From positions 62,001-126,000 of the forward strand of contig NZ_LMUV01000011.1 of the NCBI RefSeq assembly GCF_009765755.1: a stretch of 64,000 nt of DNA, given 5' to 3'. Made by a program: the position numbers and the translations under genes. The notes beneath the pieces are model-generated. The model saw nothing but the letters and a program-made list of their open reading frames with translations, was not told where the DNA came from and did not search any database. Shown in pieces: positions 44,477 to 56,378 of the stretch. The first letter of the stretch is position 1, and each line of letters starts with the position of its first letter. This DNA comes from Rhodanobacter sp. L36. GTDB taxonomy: Bacteria; Pseudomonadota; Gammaproteobacteria; Xanthomonadales; Rhodanobacteraceae.

Positions 44477-45946
44477 TCAGGGCTGTGGATGGTCGTTGGC
44501 GGCCCAGACGTAGCGCACTGCGTAGTCGAGCGTCACCGCACCATGCGCTGGCACGTCGATGCGGAACGCCAGCGTGTCAGGCGTCTGCTCATTCGGCTTG
44601 CTGCTGGACGAAATCAGTGTCCATTGTCTCCAGCGGTTGGGATGCTCGCGCACGGTGATGGTGCGGCTGCCGTCGCCGGCATTGGTCAGGTTGATGCGGA
44701 ACGACTCGTCCATGCTGCGGCCGGCGTTGTCTACCTTGAACGCCGTGCGCGAGCGTGTTGCGCGCAGATCGAACGCGGTACCCAGCGTGATCGTCGCATC
44801 GCTGCCTTTGGGTGTGTCGTTGATGCGTCCTTCGCCGATGAATTGCGGCGTGCCGTGGCGATCTGCCGTGAGTACACGCAGGTAACCGGCCGGCAGGCTG
44901 TCGAAGGCTTTCAGCTTGAGCGTGCTGACGATAGGGCCGCCACCGTCCTGGTTGAAATCGTTGCCGGTCATCGGCTGTTCGGACTGGAAGCTGTTGCCGA
45001 TCTCGAACAACGCAGTGCGTTCGCAATCCATCGCGCGCGACGCATACAACGGCACTTGGCTGACGCTCCCATCCGGAAGATCAACGGCGGCGGGCAGGGT
45101 ATAGCTGCGGTAGTCGCCGACGCTGTTCTGTTGCGGAAGATCATTCGCACTCATCTTGCCGCCAAGGATTCGTCCCATCGCCATCATCGGACGCGGTGCC
45201 GATGGCTTGGCCATGTTCGGTTCGCCGGCGATCAGGGTCAGTTGTATCGCACGCCAATCGCGTCCACTGCGATTGGCAATGCTCGCGCGCGATTCAAATT
45301 GCATGCGGCACGTTGCGCCTGTTTGCAGCGTCGCGACATAAGCCGCGCGCCAGCCCAGGCCGGAAGTCGGATAGCTGAGCACCGCGCTGGCCTGACCGCC
45401 GCGTGTGGCGTCCACTTGCAGACTGAGGCTGGAGCCGGTCGGAAATTCGCCATCGCTTGTCTGTACGGCTGCGAAGTCGCGCACCAGCGTGGTGTGGCCT
45501 GCCGCATCGCGTACGAGGAGGCCGTCACCTGCACGCAGCAAGGTGCCGTTCGCCAGCGACTGGCCGCCACTGCCGAGCACGTTGACGCTGCGGCCGGTGA
45601 GTCCGGTCAAGGCGGCGTTCTGTCCTTGCGCCAACAGAAGTCGTTGCGAAAGCACGCTGGCATCATTGCCGGGAAAACTCAACGCAAGCGCTTCGGGATC
45701 GAGGAATGCGGGCAAGTCGCCGATCACGACGGCATGGCGACCGGCTGCGAGAACAAGCGAACGCTGCTCGCGCACGACGGCATAGCCATCGCTGACGTTG
45801 CCATCGCTGCTGCTCGCATACATCGCGGCATTGTCGCTGCGATACAGCGTGAGTTCGGCCTGGTCAGCGGCTTGCAATGTTGTTGCGGCACCGAGTGTGA
45901 TGCCGCAGACAGCGAGAGCAAGGGCGGTGCGACGTGACGTCGTCAT
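44477..45946 (-). CDS. DUF4139 protein, exported
   Basis: The 489-residue protein has a signal peptide (TALALAVCGITLGAATTLQA) and a beta-rich DUF4139 region: SYPTSGLGWRAAYVATLQ, NRSGRDWRAIQLTLIAGEPN and, near the end, ITVREHPNRWRQWTLISSS. Proteins of this family are uncharacterised in bacteria and probably periplasmic or surface exposed. It has no enzyme motif that I can name. It is on the minus strand between the fucosidase and the enoyl-CoA isomerase. Confidence 0.8.
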   Translation of the reverse strand: MTTSRRTALALAVCGITLGAATTLQAADQAELTLYRSDNAAMYASSSDGNVSDGYAVVREQRSLVLAAGRHAVVIGDLPAFLDPEALALSFPGNDASVLSQRLLLAQGQNAALTGLTGRSVNVLGSGGQSLANGTLLRAGDGLLVRDAAGHTTLVRDFAAVQTSDGEFPTGSSLSLQVDATRGGQASAVLSYPTSGLGWRAAYVATLQTGATCRMQFESRASIANRSGRDWRAIQLTLIAGEPNMAKPSAPRPMMAMGRILGGKMSANDLPQQNSVGDYRSYTLPAAVDLPDGSVSQVPLYASRAMDCERTALFEIGNSFQSEQPMTGNDFNQDGGGPIVSTLKLKAFDSLPAGYLRVLTADRHGTPQFIGEGRINDTPKGSDATITLGTAFDLRATRSRTAFKVDNAGRSMDESFRINLTNAGDGSRTITVREHPNRWRQWTLISSSSKPNEQTPDTLAFRIDVPAHGAVTLDYAVRYVWAANDHPQP

Positions 45947-46017
45947 CGGGCGAACTCCATCGGCAGGAACGGACCACCATCATAGCGATGCGAAAGATTT
46001 GCCGTGTGCCGATTGCG

Positions 46018-47388
46018 TCAATGCACGGCTGTCTTCACATCGAATATCTGCAACTCGCGGATGCGCGCCGTACCCACGCTGGAGAGAATATGCAGGCGCA
46101 CGCGCTGTGCCGTCACGGCAGTAAACACATCGATCTTCATGTGGCCGATCGCTTCGGCATGCGCCACGGTTTTCCAATGGTCGCCGTTCCATATCTCGAT
46201 GGCGTATTTGCGTATCTGCTGGCCTGCATCGAGCCATTCCATGCTGAGTACGCGATCGAAATGCCTGGGCTGATCGAAGTCGAGTTCAAGCACTGCGCTG
46301 TGTGAGTTCTCGGGTGCGGACCAGAAAGTATCGCGATCGCCATCGAGCGCGAGCTTGGTATTCGCGTCGGTAGCGGAGTGTTCAAGTGCAAGGTTGTGTG
46401 GCGTGCCGTAACGCGCCTGCAAGGCATCTCCGAATGCCTTGAGTCGGGCGACGTCGGCTTGCGGCAGCAGGCCGTGTCGATCAGGTGCGATGCCAAGCAT
46501 CAACTGTCCGCCGAGGCCGACGCTGTGCTCCCAGATGTCGATCAGTTCGTTCACGCTTTTCAGCGTGCTTTCGTCGTGCGGGTGCCAGAACCAGTGCAGC
46601 TTGTGCAGCGGTGTATCCACCTCGACCGGCCGCCAGCGCAGATAACCGTTGCGGTCGATCACGTTCCAGTTTTCGCCCTTGATGTGGCCGTCTTCCTGGC
46701 CCACCCAGCGAAGGTCGGCGTGCTCTAGCAGACCAACGTCCGCGAACACCATCGCGTTCGATTGGTAGGTGCGCAGCTCTTCGAGATATTTTCCGAAGTT
46801 GTAAATGTGTCCGGCACTGCCGGCGCCATCGAGCCACCATTCGACCAGCGGACCGTAGCCGGTCACCAACTCGTCCATCTGCGCCATGTAATAGGTGTCG
46901 TAGGCAGTGGTATCGGCGTAGCGCGGCTCGTGGCGATCCCACGGCGAAAGATAGATGCCGAACTCCATACCCTGTTTCCGCGCGGCATCCGACACCAGTT
47001 TCACGAGGTCACCTTTGCCGCCGAGCCATGGGCTGCTCTTCACCGAATAGTTGCTCTGCTCGGTCGGCCACAACGCGAAACCATCATGGTGCTTCGCCAC
47101 CAGCACCATGTATCGCGCACCCGCAGCGCGACTCGCGCTCACCCACTGATCGGGATTTACCTGGTCGGGATCGAAGACTTTCGGATCCGCCTTGCCGTCG
47201 CCCCATTCGCGATCGAGAAAAGTATTCGTGCCGAAATGCACGATGACGCCGAATTCCAGATCCTGCCAATGCGACTGCTGTGGCGACGGTTGTACGTCTG
47301 CGACGCTTTCGCTTTGTGCCAGCGGGCTCATGAGAACGGCGAGGCTGAAGCCCATCACGCGGATGCTGTTTCGAAATGTTCGGCTCAT
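46018..47388 (-). CDS. Alpha-L-fucosidase (GH29) with C-terminal F5/8-type domain
   Basis: The 456-residue protein has a signal peptide (IRVMGFSLAVLMSPLAQS), a GH29 barrel with FGVIVHFGTNTF, the conserved LVAKHHDGFALWPT and the likely nucleophile in EWWLDGA (D187). The last 120 residues (LALDGDRDTFWSAPE...RVRLHILSS) look like a discoidin/CBM32 fold that binds sugars. It should remove terminal L-fucose outside the cytoplasm. AGAGGA precedes ATG 47388, chosen over the longer frame. It diverges from the TonB-dependent receptor gene. Confidence 0.9.
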   Translation of the reverse strand: MSRTFRNSIRVMGFSLAVLMSPLAQSESVADVQPSPQQSHWQDLEFGVIVHFGTNTFLDREWGDGKADPKVFDPDQVNPDQWVSASRAAGARYMVLVAKHHDGFALWPTEQSNYSVKSSPWLGGKGDLVKLVSDAARKQGMEFGIYLSPWDRHEPRYADTTAYDTYYMAQMDELVTGYGPLVEWWLDGAGSAGHIYNFGKYLEELRTYQSNAMVFADVGLLEHADLRWVGQEDGHIKGENWNVIDRNGYLRWRPVEVDTPLHKLHWFWHPHDESTLKSVNELIDIWEHSVGLGGQLMLGIAPDRHGLLPQADVARLKAFGDALQARYGTPHNLALEHSATDANTKLALDGDRDTFWSAPENSHSAVLELDFDQPRHFDRVLSMEWLDAGQQIRKYAIEIWNGDHWKTVAHAEAIGHMKIDVFTAVTAQRVRLHILSSVGTARIRELQIFDVKTAVH

Positions 47389-47769
47389 TTCAAATCCTCT
47401 GTTCACCGCGTGGAAGTATGGAAGTTTGAACACCAGCATCGCCTCGTTCTTGCGCTTTGAAGAGCGTCCGAAAACGGATGATTGGAGCGAGGTGCAATTC
47501 TTTGTTTGGCACCAAAAAGTTCATTGGCCTGCCAACCCGCTAGCCGTTTCCCGCGCCTTGCGCCTCGCCAACCCCTTGGCAGGCCTCATGCTGCAACGCA
47601 ATGTTGCTTAAGACAAAGCTCCGGCATTACCGTATAGATCGATCTAATACGACATCTTAACTCCTCTTCCGACGGACATTTCTCTGTTCGGACATGTGAG
47701 ATGGGGCGTCGTCATGGATCAACTTGGACGGGGGCCCAAGTCATCACATTACTCACTGGGGAGAGAGTC
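47389..47769. promoter_or_regulatory. Divergent control region between the fucosidase and the TonB-dependent receptor
   Basis: These 381 bp hold no convincing gene but several symmetric sites: TTTGGCACCAAA (47505-47516); a 10-bp perfect inverted repeat GGCCTGCCAA (47527-47536) and TTGGCAGGCC (47577-47586) flanking 40 nt; a palindrome TAGATCGATCTA (47635-47646) in an imperfect CGTAT...ATACG frame; and a direct repeat CGGACAT at 47673 and 47689. LacI-type operators often look like the first of these; which protein binds is unknown. Confidence 0.5.
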
Positions 47770-50697
47770 ATGAATCACACGTTCTTGCGCCGCACGTTGC
47801 TGGCCAGCTCGCTGGCGCTAACGCTATTTGCACCATCCGTTTTTGCGCAGGCGGCCGCGACATCCGGCGGACCGCAGGACACAACACCGACGAATGCGCC
47901 GTCCGCGTCGCCGGACAACTCGAAGAAGGCAACGACGCTGGAAAAGGTTGTCGTTACCGGCTCGCTCATCCCACGTGTGGAAGTCGAAGGGCCCGCGCCC
48001 GTCGTTACCATTACAGGTGCGCAAATCAAGCAGGAAGGTTTCACCACGGTATACGAGTTGATGAACTCGATCACGCAAACCGGTGTTGCCGAGACTGCAC
48101 CCACGTGGGGTAGCAGTTCGGTGAATGCGCGACAGCTCAATCTGCGCAATCTTGGTTCGGGTCGCAGCCTGTTGCTGGTCGATGGCCATAGGGTCAGCGA
48201 CTATCCGCAAGCGAAAGGCGCCAGCACCAATTTCCAGAACTACAACAACATTCCGACGGGCATGATCGACCGCATCGAAATCCTCGCGACGGGCGCGTCA
48301 TCGCTCTACGGCTCGGATGCCATCGCAGGCGTGGTCAATATCATTCTGAAAAAGGAATATCAGGGCGACGACGTGCAGATGACGCTCGGCGGCGCGACGC
48401 GCGGCGGACGTGACTACGGCGATTTTAATCTCGTCGGCGGCAAGTCCGGTGACAACTGGCACATCGTCTACAACCTTGAGCGTTCGCATCGCAGTGGTTT
48501 GTTCGGACGCGATCGTCCATACACGGACTCCGAGGACGACGCGGGTTACGGTGCGTTCGATCAGAACGCCAGACTGTTCGGCTGGAACACTTACGATGGC
48601 TTGGCGCTCAACAACGCAGACGGCAATTTCATTGCGCCACCGGCTGGCGCTTGCGGCCAGTTCGGCGACAACTTCACGCAGCGCGAATCCAAGACGGTCA
48701 GCACGACGGGGCATACCGTCAACACGAATGACGTCACGGATCACGGCCCGTATTGCACACAGAAATATTTTTCCAACTGGGTACTGACGCCAGGCAGTGA
48801 CAGCAAGGACGCCTTCATTTCAGGCGAATACGATTTCAGCAACAACATTCAGGCCTACGGCTCCATCGGACTATGGGACACGCTGGGTACGTCCAACACC
48901 GAGCTGCCATTTCTGTATCCGATGGGCGGCTTGCCGAATGGTTTTTACGATCAGACCAGCGGACAGACGATCACCAACTATTTTCGTCAGTTGACGCCGC
49001 AGGAACTCGGCAGCTATGGCAATACGCATGACAAGGAGCAGAACTGGGATCTTCGCACCGGTTTGCGCGGCACCTTCCTGGATAACCGCTTCAACTGGGA
49101 CCTGATGGTCGGCAGCAACAAGTACATCGTGCATGAGCGTTATACCGGCCTCAACGAACAGGGCATGTTCGATTTCTTCTTTGGCCCGCAACTCGGCACT
49201 ACGACGGTCGGTGGCAACACGTTGCCGGTTTACGCGCTCAATTCGGGCAATTTCTGGAATCCAATCACACCAGCGCAGTACCACACGTTTGGCGTGGTAG
49301 GCGAGAACAGTGCTGCGAGCTGGATGGATCAAGCCACGTTGAACGTCAATACCGACGAGCTGTTCAAGACTTGGGCAGGCCCGGTCGGCTTTGCTGCCGT
49401 GCTGGAAGCGGTGCACCAGGGCTTCAAGTTGTCGCCTGATCCCCGCGGCAACACCACCAGTTTCGGTGATCCCTTCCAGGATTACATCACCGGTGGCGGC
49501 ACGCGTAATCGCGTGTCGCTCGGATCGGAACTGCGCATTCCCTTGCTGTCCAACCTCACGTGGACGCTATCCGGCCGACTCGACAAATATCGCGATGCCA
49601 GCGCCGCGGACGTGGCCCGTACGTGGGGCAGTTCGCTGGAATATCGTCCCTACGATGGCTTGTTGCTGCGCGGCACATACGGCACCAACTTCCACGCGCC
49701 GGACATGCAGTACATCTACAAGAACCCATCGGTGTCGCAGGTCGGCATCTATTCCGACTACTACAACTGCATCCAGACCGGCGACAAGATCTGTCAGGCC
49801 ACTCAGCACAGCACGTATTTCAGCTCATATCTGGCCGGCGGCCCGACGCTGAACAACGAAACCGGTAAATCATGGACCTACGGTTTTGCGTGGCAGGTGC
49901 CGGGCGTGGATGGTTTGTCGCTGTCCGCCGACTACTGGCGCATCGGCATCAACAACGGCATCCAGAACGTCGATCAATCGACCGTGTTGAAGGATGAAGC
50001 GGGTTGTCGTACCGGTCACAGCTTCGACTCGGATGGCAACTACGTCGATGACTATATTGCTCATTCGCCGGGATCGGCTTACTGCCAGAGCGTCGTTGGA
50101 GACGTAAAGCGCGACGCGAATGGAAATATCACGGCGGTGTACAGCGGACCGATCAACGAATCTCTGCTCATCGTGACCGGCATCGATGCCAACCTGGCCT
50201 ATGGGCTACATACCGCCAACTGGGGCAACTTCAACCTCAGCATCGACTACACCGACAACCTGACCTACAAGGAGCGGACGCTGGCCTCGGATCCTCTGTT
50301 GAACACTCGCTACCAGCACGCGGCAAGCAAGGTTCGCGGAACGGTCAACTGGCGCGGTGGAAAATGGGACGTGACCCTGTACGGCGACCGCACCGGGCAG
50401 GTTCGTGCGCCCAACTTCAACGGCTGCAACCGGTTGCCCAATGGCATACAGCCGGACAAGGGTGATCCGGATTGCGTGGTCTATCTCGGCCACACACCGG
50501 CGTGGATCACATGGAGCACCAACATCGGCTATCGCTTCGATGACCGCACCAAGGTCAGCCTGGGGGTTACCAACATCTTCAACAACATCGGCCAGATTCC
50601 TTACTACGCCGGCGGGTTCGAGTTCATCTCCACCTTGAACAACGCCAATTACGTGGGTCGGGAAATCCAGGTCACGCTGGACTACAAGCTCGACTGA
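47770..50697 (+). CDS. TonB-dependent receptor
   Basis: The 975-residue protein has a signal peptide (RRTLLASSLALTLFAPSVFAQ), a TonB-box-like start of the mature part (LEKVVVTGS), a plug domain (VTITGAQIKQEGFTTVYELM, LRNLGSGRSLLLVDGHRV, IEILATGASSLYGSDAIAGVVNIILKK) and a long beta-barrel. It imports a large substrate across the outer membrane with TonB-ExbBD energy. The neighbouring GH29 gene makes a fucosylated glycan plausible, but siderophores or peptides cannot be excluded. GGGGAGAG precedes ATG 47770. It ends in DYKLD rather than the usual final aromatic residue. Confidence 0.9.
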   Translation: MNHTFLRRTLLASSLALTLFAPSVFAQAAATSGGPQDTTPTNAPSASPDNSKKATTLEKVVVTGSLIPRVEVEGPAPVVTITGAQIKQEGFTTVYELMNSITQTGVAETAPTWGSSSVNARQLNLRNLGSGRSLLLVDGHRVSDYPQAKGASTNFQNYNNIPTGMIDRIEILATGASSLYGSDAIAGVVNIILKKEYQGDDVQMTLGGATRGGRDYGDFNLVGGKSGDNWHIVYNLERSHRSGLFGRDRPYTDSEDDAGYGAFDQNARLFGWNTYDGLALNNADGNFIAPPAGACGQFGDNFTQRESKTVSTTGHTVNTNDVTDHGPYCTQKYFSNWVLTPGSDSKDAFISGEYDFSNNIQAYGSIGLWDTLGTSNTELPFLYPMGGLPNGFYDQTSGQTITNYFRQLTPQELGSYGNTHDKEQNWDLRTGLRGTFLDNRFNWDLMVGSNKYIVHERYTGLNEQGMFDFFFGPQLGTTTVGGNTLPVYALNSGNFWNPITPAQYHTFGVVGENSAASWMDQATLNVNTDELFKTWAGPVGFAAVLEAVHQGFKLSPDPRGNTTSFGDPFQDYITGGGTRNRVSLGSELRIPLLSNLTWTLSGRLDKYRDASAADVARTWGSSLEYRPYDGLLLRGTYGTNFHAPDMQYIYKNPSVSQVGIYSDYYNCIQTGDKICQATQHSTYFSSYLAGGPTLNNETGKSWTYGFAWQVPGVDGLSLSADYWRIGINNGIQNVDQSTVLKDEAGCRTGHSFDSDGNYVDDYIAHSPGSAYCQSVVGDVKRDANGNITAVYSGPINESLLIVTGIDANLAYGLHTANWGNFNLSIDYTDNLTYKERTLASDPLLNTRYQHAASKVRGTVNWRGGKWDVTLYGDRTGQVRAPNFNGCNRLPNGIQPDKGDPDCVVYLGHTPAWITWSTNIGYRFDDRTKVSLGVTNIFNNIGQIPYYAGGFEFISTLNNANYVGREIQVTLDYKLD

Positions 50698-50720
50698 TCT
50701 GCGGATCAGCGTCTGTGGAT

Positions 50721-50751
50721 CGGGGCCGGCCCTCACCGGCCCCGTTTTTTT
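50721..50751 (+). terminator. Rho-independent terminator after the TonB-dependent receptor
   Basis: CGGGGCCGG (50721-50729) pairs perfectly with CCGGCCCCG (50736-50744), with a 6-nt loop, then seven T residues. Confidence 0.92.
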
Positions 50752-50808
50752 GGATCGCGCAAAGAGGTGTTGTAGCTGCTCGTGTGCTGCGTGGGTCGTT
50801 CTATTCAA

Positions 50809-51312
50809 CTATGTGATTGCGGAATGGCTCGCGGCTTCACGAATGGCTGCGGGCAAAGGCACCGGCTTTCCTGTCGCTGGATTCATCCAAACCATCACCA
50901 CGTGCCCGTCGCTGTAGAGGCAACTTGCATCGGATGCATCCACGATGCGATGCGCGACGGTCATCGAGCTGCTGCCCAGACGTTCGCAGCGCAACTCGAC
51001 ATGCAGCGAAGCGGGCCACGCGATCGGCTGGCGATAATTGATCTGGCTGGCGGCAAGCACGGGCATCGAATTTTCGTCGAACCACGGGCCAGGCACATGA
51101 CTCAGCCACTGCAGACGCGACTCTTCCAGGTAGGTCAGGAAGTTGGAATTGTTGACGTGGTTGAACGCGTCGAGATCGCGCCAGCGCACGCTCAGTGAGG
51201 CAACAAAGAGTGGTTTGGCGATGGTGTCGATCACGGCATCCGCGATCGACACACGCTGTTCGAGCAACGCCCCGTCGGCAGCACTCGCTGTGCCGTGCTT
51301 CTTTGCAGTCAC
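50809..51312 (-). CDS. Acyl-CoA thioesterase, 4HBT hotdog family
   Basis: The 167-residue protein has the 4-hydroxybenzoyl-CoA thioesterase-type motif [25 protein letters not shown] (catalytic aspartate in DLDAFNH). It should hydrolyse acyl-CoAs; the chain is unknown. Its ATG overlaps the uvrA stop as ATGA, so it is translated together with uvrA. No functional link to DNA repair is known. Confidence 0.87.
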   Translation of the reverse strand: MTAKKHGTASAADGALLEQRVSIADAVIDTIAKPLFVASLSVRWRDLDAFNHVNNSNFLTYLEESRLQWLSHVPGPWFDENSMPVLAASQINYRQPIAWPASLHVELRCERLGSSSMTVAHRIVDASDASCLYSDGHVVMVWMNPATGKPVPLPAAIREAASHSAIT

Positions 51313-54251
51313 GAACGTTTCTTCCGCGGAACCGGCCGATATTTGTCCGCCGATGCGATGTGCTTGGTACCGGCCTTGACCCGTTTTTCCGAGCCCGGCG
51401 CACGCGCGCTCCTGTTCGTCTTGCTCGATTTCAGATGAGGCGCAAGGAAGCGACCGGTGTGCGACTCCTTCGTCGCAGCGACATCTTCGGGTGTACCCGC
51501 CACCAGAATGCGACCGCCGCCGCCGCCACCTTCGGGGCCGAGATCCACGATCCAGTCTGCCGTCTTGATCACGTCGAGGTTGTGCTCGATGACGACGACC
51601 GTGTTGCCCTGGTCGACAAGCTGATGAAGCACGTCGAGCAGCTGCTCGATGTCGTGGAAGTGCAGGCCGGTGGTCGGCTCGTCGAGGATGTACAGCGTGC
51701 GTCCGGTATCGCGCTTGGACAATTCCTTGGACAACTTCACGCGTTGGGCTTCACCGCCGGAGAGTGTCGTCGCACTCTGGCCAAGCTTGATGTAATCCAG
51801 CCCGACGGCGCGCAACGTATCGAGCTTGCGCGCGATGGTCGGCACGTTCTCGAACAATTTCAGCGCGTCTTCCACTGTCATGTCGAGCACGTCGGCGATG
51901 GTGTGACCTTTGTAGTGGACTTCCAGCGTTTCGCGGTTATAGCGCTTGCCGTGACAGACGTCGCAGGGCACATACACATCCGGAAGGAAATGCATTTCCA
52001 CCTTGATCATGCCGTCGCCTTCGCAGGCTTCGCAGCGACCGCCGCGCACGTTGAAGCTGAAGCGTCCAGGTGTGTAACCGCGCGAACGTGCTTCGGGCAC
52101 CTGCGCGAACATTTCCCGCAACGGCGTAAACAGCCCGGTGTAGGTGGCGGGATTCGAACGCGGCGTGCGTCCAATCGGTGACTGATCAATGTCGACGACC
52201 TTGTCGAACAGATCCATGCCGGTCACCGATTTGTGCGCTGCCGCCTGCGTGCCTGCGCCGTTCAATTCGGCTGCGGCAAGACGGAACAGCGTGTCGTTGA
52301 TCAGAGTGGATTTACCCGAACCGGAAACGCCGGTGACGCAGGTAAACAAACCTGCAGGAATTGCCAGATCGACATTCTTGAGGTTGTTGCCGCTGGCGCC
52401 TTTCAAATGCAGCCACGCGTCGTCATCGATCGGCTGCCGCCGTTCCTTTGGCACCTCGATCGCGCGCTTGCCCGAGAGGAATTGACCAGTGACCGAACGC
52501 GGCGACGCCAGCATGTCCTTGACGGTGCCCTGCGCCACGATTTCGCCGCCATGCACGCCGGCACCAGGGCCGATGTCCAGCACATGATCGGCCATGCGGA
52601 TGGCGTCTTCGTCGTGCTCGACGACGATCACCGTGTTACCCAGGTCGCGCAGGCGCGTCAGCGTGCCCAGCAGGCGTTCGTTGTCGCGTTGGTGCAGGCC
52701 AATCGACGGCTCGTCCAGCACGTACATCACACCAACCAGACCCGCGCCGATCTGCGACGCGAGGCGGATGCGCTGCGCTTCGCCGCCGGAAAGCGAATCC
52801 GCTTGCCGATCGAGCGTCAGATAGTTGAGCCCGACATCGTTGAGGAACGTCAGTCGCTCGCGAATCTCCTTGACGATCTTTACCGCGATCTCGCCGCGCC
52901 ATCCGGTCAGTGTGAGCTTGTCGAAAAACGCGAGTGCGTCATCGATCGAGCGGTGCGTGAGCGTCGGCAACGCATGGTCGGCGACGAATACATTCCGCGC
53001 CGAACGATTCAGTCGCTGACCTTCGCAATCAGGGCACGGTTGATCGCTGATGTATTTGGCCAGCTCTTCGCGAACGGCCGGCGATTCGGTCTCCTTGTAA
53101 CGTCGCTCCAGATTCGGAAGGATGCCTTCGAACGCATGCTCGCGCGTGACCTTGCCGCCGCGTTCGGTGATGTACTTGAATGCGATTTTTTCCTTGCCGC
53201 TGCCGTAGAGAATCGATTTCTGCACGTTCGCCGGCAAGTCGCACCAACGCGTATCGACACCGAAACCATAATGCCCCGCCAGCGAAAGCAGCATCTGGAA
53301 ATAATGCGGATTGCGTCGATCCCATCCACGCACAGCGCCGCTGGACAACGCCAGTTCGGGATGGCCGACCACGCGACTTGCGTCGAACACCTGGGTGACG
53401 CCGAGTCCATCGCATCCGGGACACGCGCCTACGGGCGAGTTGAACGAAAACAGGCGTGGTTCCAGCTCCGGCAGCGAGTAATCGCAGACCGGGCACGAGT
53501 AGCGGGACGACAGCAGTTGCTCCGGTGCTTTCGCATCGTCCATGTCGACCACGATGACCAGTCCGTCGCCGAGCCGCAACGCGGTTTCGAACGACTCGGC
53601 CAGCCGTTGCTTGATGTCGTCGCGCGGGCGGAAGCGATCGATCACCACTTCGATGGTGTGCTTCTGCCGCAGGGTCAATGGCGGCACGGCGTCAAGGTCG
53701 TAAACCGCGCCATCGACGCGCGCGCGCACGAAACCCTGCGCGCGCATCTGCTCGAACACTTGCACATGCTCACCCTTGCGCTCGCGGATGACCGGCGCAA
53801 GCAGCATGAAGCGCTTTTCGCCATCCAGCGCAAGCGTCGAATCGACCATCTGGCTGACCGTCTGTGCTTCCAGCGGAATACCATGATCAGGACAGCGAGG
53901 CGTGCCGACGCGCGCGAACAGCAGGCGCAGATAGTCGTACACCTCGGTGATGGTGCCGACGGTGGAACGTGGATTGTGCGAAGTGGACTTCTGTTCGATC
54001 GAAATCGCCGGCGACAGACCCTCGATGTGATCGACATCGGGCTTTTCCATGATCGACAGAAACTGCCGCGCGTACGCGGACAGCGATTCGACGTAGCGAC
54101 GCTGGCCTTCTGCGTAAATGGTGTCGAATGCCAGCGACGACTTGCCGGATCCGGATAAACCCGTAATGACGATCAGCCGATCGCGTGGCAGGTCCAGGTC
54201 GATATTCTTGAGGTTGTGCGTGCGTGCGCCGCGGATGCGAATAGTGTCCAT
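51309..54251 (-). CDS. uvrA: UvrABC system protein A
   Basis: The 980-residue protein has both ABC ATPase modules: Walker [13 protein letters not shown] at about residue 33 and [13 protein letters not shown] at about 654, with signatures [18 protein letters not shown] and [17 protein letters not shown]. Zinc fingers [28 protein letters not shown] and CEAC...CDVC are intact, and the basic tail is rich in lysine and arginine. It finds bulky lesions and loads UvrB. The thioesterase gene follows by ATGA overlap; rplU-rpmA diverge from it. Confidence 0.96.
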   Translation of the reverse strand: MDTIRIRGARTHNLKNIDLDLPRDRLIVITGLSGSGKSSLAFDTIYAEGQRRYVESLSAYARQFLSIMEKPDVDHIEGLSPAISIEQKSTSHNPRSTVGTITEVYDYLRLLFARVGTPRCPDHGIPLEAQTVSQMVDSTLALDGEKRFMLLAPVIRERKGEHVQVFEQMRAQGFVRARVDGAVYDLDAVPPLTLRQKHTIEVVIDRFRPRDDIKQRLAESFETALRLGDGLVIVVDMDDAKAPEQLLSSRYSCPVCDYSLPELEPRLFSFNSPVGACPGCDGLGVTQVFDASRVVGHPELALSSGAVRGWDRRNPHYFQMLLSLAGHYGFGVDTRWCDLPANVQKSILYGSGKEKIAFKYITERGGKVTREHAFEGILPNLERRYKETESPAVREELAKYISDQPCPDCEGQRLNRSARNVFVADHALPTLTHRSIDDALAFFDKLTLTGWRGEIAVKIVKEIRERLTFLNDVGLNYLTLDRQADSLSGGEAQRIRLASQIGAGLVGVMYVLDEPSIGLHQRDNERLLGTLTRLRDLGNTVIVVEHDEDAIRMADHVLDIGPGAGVHGGEIVAQGTVKDMLASPRSVTGQFLSGKRAIEVPKERRQPIDDDAWLHLKGASGNNLKNVDLAIPAGLFTCVTGVSGSGKSTLINDTLFRLAAAELNGAGTQAAAHKSVTGMDLFDKVVDIDQSPIGRTPRSNPATYTGLFTPLREMFAQVPEARSRGYTPGRFSFNVRGGRCEACEGDGMIKVEMHFLPDVYVPCDVCHGKRYNRETLEVHYKGHTIADVLDMTVEDALKLFENVPTIARKLDTLRAVGLDYIKLGQSATTLSGGEAQRVKLSKELSKRDTGRTLYILDEPTTGLHFHDIEQLLDVLHQLVDQGNTVVVIEHNLDVIKTADWIVDLGPEGGGGGGRILVAGTPEDVAATKESHTGRFLAPHLKSSKTNRSARAPGSEKRVKAGTKHIASADKYRPVPRKKRS

Positions 54252-54400
54252 GACGCTCGGATATGGGGTGGATTTTCCAATATACCAAGGCGCATGTCGG
54301 GGCCTTTTTCACGGTCCGCCAACCCAGGCCGACGGAATGCCGAAACAGGTCTGGCTGGCGCAGGGCGCTGTTTTCCTGATGATTCGGGGCTGATCACTAT

Positions 54401-54430
54401 TTGACCAGCACCGCGAACGGTCGTTATAAT
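54401..54430 (+). promoter_or_regulatory. Sigma-70 promoter of rplU-rpmA
   Basis: TTGACC (54401-54406) and TATAAT (54425-54430) are separated by 18 nt, near-consensus. The leader from here to the rplU ATG at 54498 is about 60 nt; it may carry regulation by L21 but I see no defined structure. Confidence 0.8.
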
Positions 54431-54497
54431 CCGCGGTTCGTCAGTCCCGACAGGGTCATGGCGATACCCAAGAGAATAACGACAGAAGGGCATTACG

Positions 54498-54812
54498 ATG
54501 AGTTACGCAGTCATCAAGACCGGTGGCAAGCAGTACCGCGTTCAGCAGGGCGATGTCCTGCGCGTGGAGCTGCTCGACGCCGAAGAGGGCGCTACCGTGA
54601 GCTTCGACCAGGTGCTTTTGCATGGCCTGGGCGAGTCGATCACCGTGGGCGCACCGCTGGTTGATGGAGTCACCGTCAGCGCCACCATCCGCAAGCATGG
54701 TCGCGCCGACAAGATCCGCATCATCAAATTCCGCCGCCGCAAGCATTACAAGCGTCAGCAGGGTCACCGCCAGCATTTCACCGAAATCGAGATCACGGGC
54801 ATCAACGCCTGA
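54498..54812 (+). CDS. rplU: 50S ribosomal protein L21
   Basis: The 104-residue protein matches L21: [23 protein letters not shown] at the start and the basic [20 protein letters not shown] signature ([19 protein letters not shown]). It binds 23S rRNA in the large subunit. It starts about 65 nt after the promoter and is followed by rpmA, the usual pairing. Confidence 0.97.
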   Translation: MSYAVIKTGGKQYRVQQGDVLRVELLDAEEGATVSFDQVLLHGLGESITVGAPLVDGVTVSATIRKHGRADKIRIIKFRRRKHYKRQQGHRQHFTEIEITGINA

Positions 54813-54830
54813 GCACTGGAGCATTGAGTC

Positions 54831-55088
54831 ATGGCACATAAAAAAGGCGTAGGTTCCAGCCGCAACGGTCGCGATTCGAACCCGAAATACCTTGGCGTGA
54901 AGATCTACGGTGGCCAGGCCATCGAGGCCGGCAACATCATCATTCGTCAGCGCGGCACCCAGTTCCATCCGGGTACCGGCGTTGGCCTGGGTCGCGACCA
55001 CACGCTGTTCGCACTGGTTGATGGCACCGTTCAGTTCAAGGTTCGCGGCGACAAGAACCGTCGTTTCGTCGACGTCGTACCGGCTTAA
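54831..55088 (+). CDS. rpmA: 50S ribosomal protein L27
   Basis: The 85-residue protein matches L27: [24 protein letters not shown] and [25 protein letters not shown]. The flexible basic N-terminus reaches the peptidyl-transferase centre. No N-terminal extension of the Firmicutes type is present. It sits 18 nt after rplU. Confidence 0.97.
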   Translation: MAHKKGVGSSRNGRDSNPKYLGVKIYGGQAIEAGNIIIRQRGTQFHPGTGVGLGRDHTLFALVDGTVQFKVRGDKNRRFVDVVPA

Positions 55089-55113
55089 GCCACTCGCGAC
55101 GCGATAACGAAGG

Positions 55114-55134
55114 CCCCGCTTCGGCGGGGTTTTT
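55114..55134 (+). terminator. Rho-independent terminator after rpmA
   Basis: CCCCGC (55114-55119), loop TTCG, GCGGGG (55124-55129) and five T residues form a compact terminator; it separates rpmA from obgE. Confidence 0.92.
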
Positions 55135-55149
55135 GTTTTGTACTGCAGG

Positions 55150-56347
<1,198 letters not shown>

Positions 56348-56378
56348 AACGGTTACGGTGCAAACCTGCGTTCTGATC

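Noticed and set aside
52233..54158. Long plus-strand frame (641 codons) opposite uvrA
   Set aside because: It is antisense to intact uvrA motifs and rich in arginine and histidine as is typical of shadow frames.
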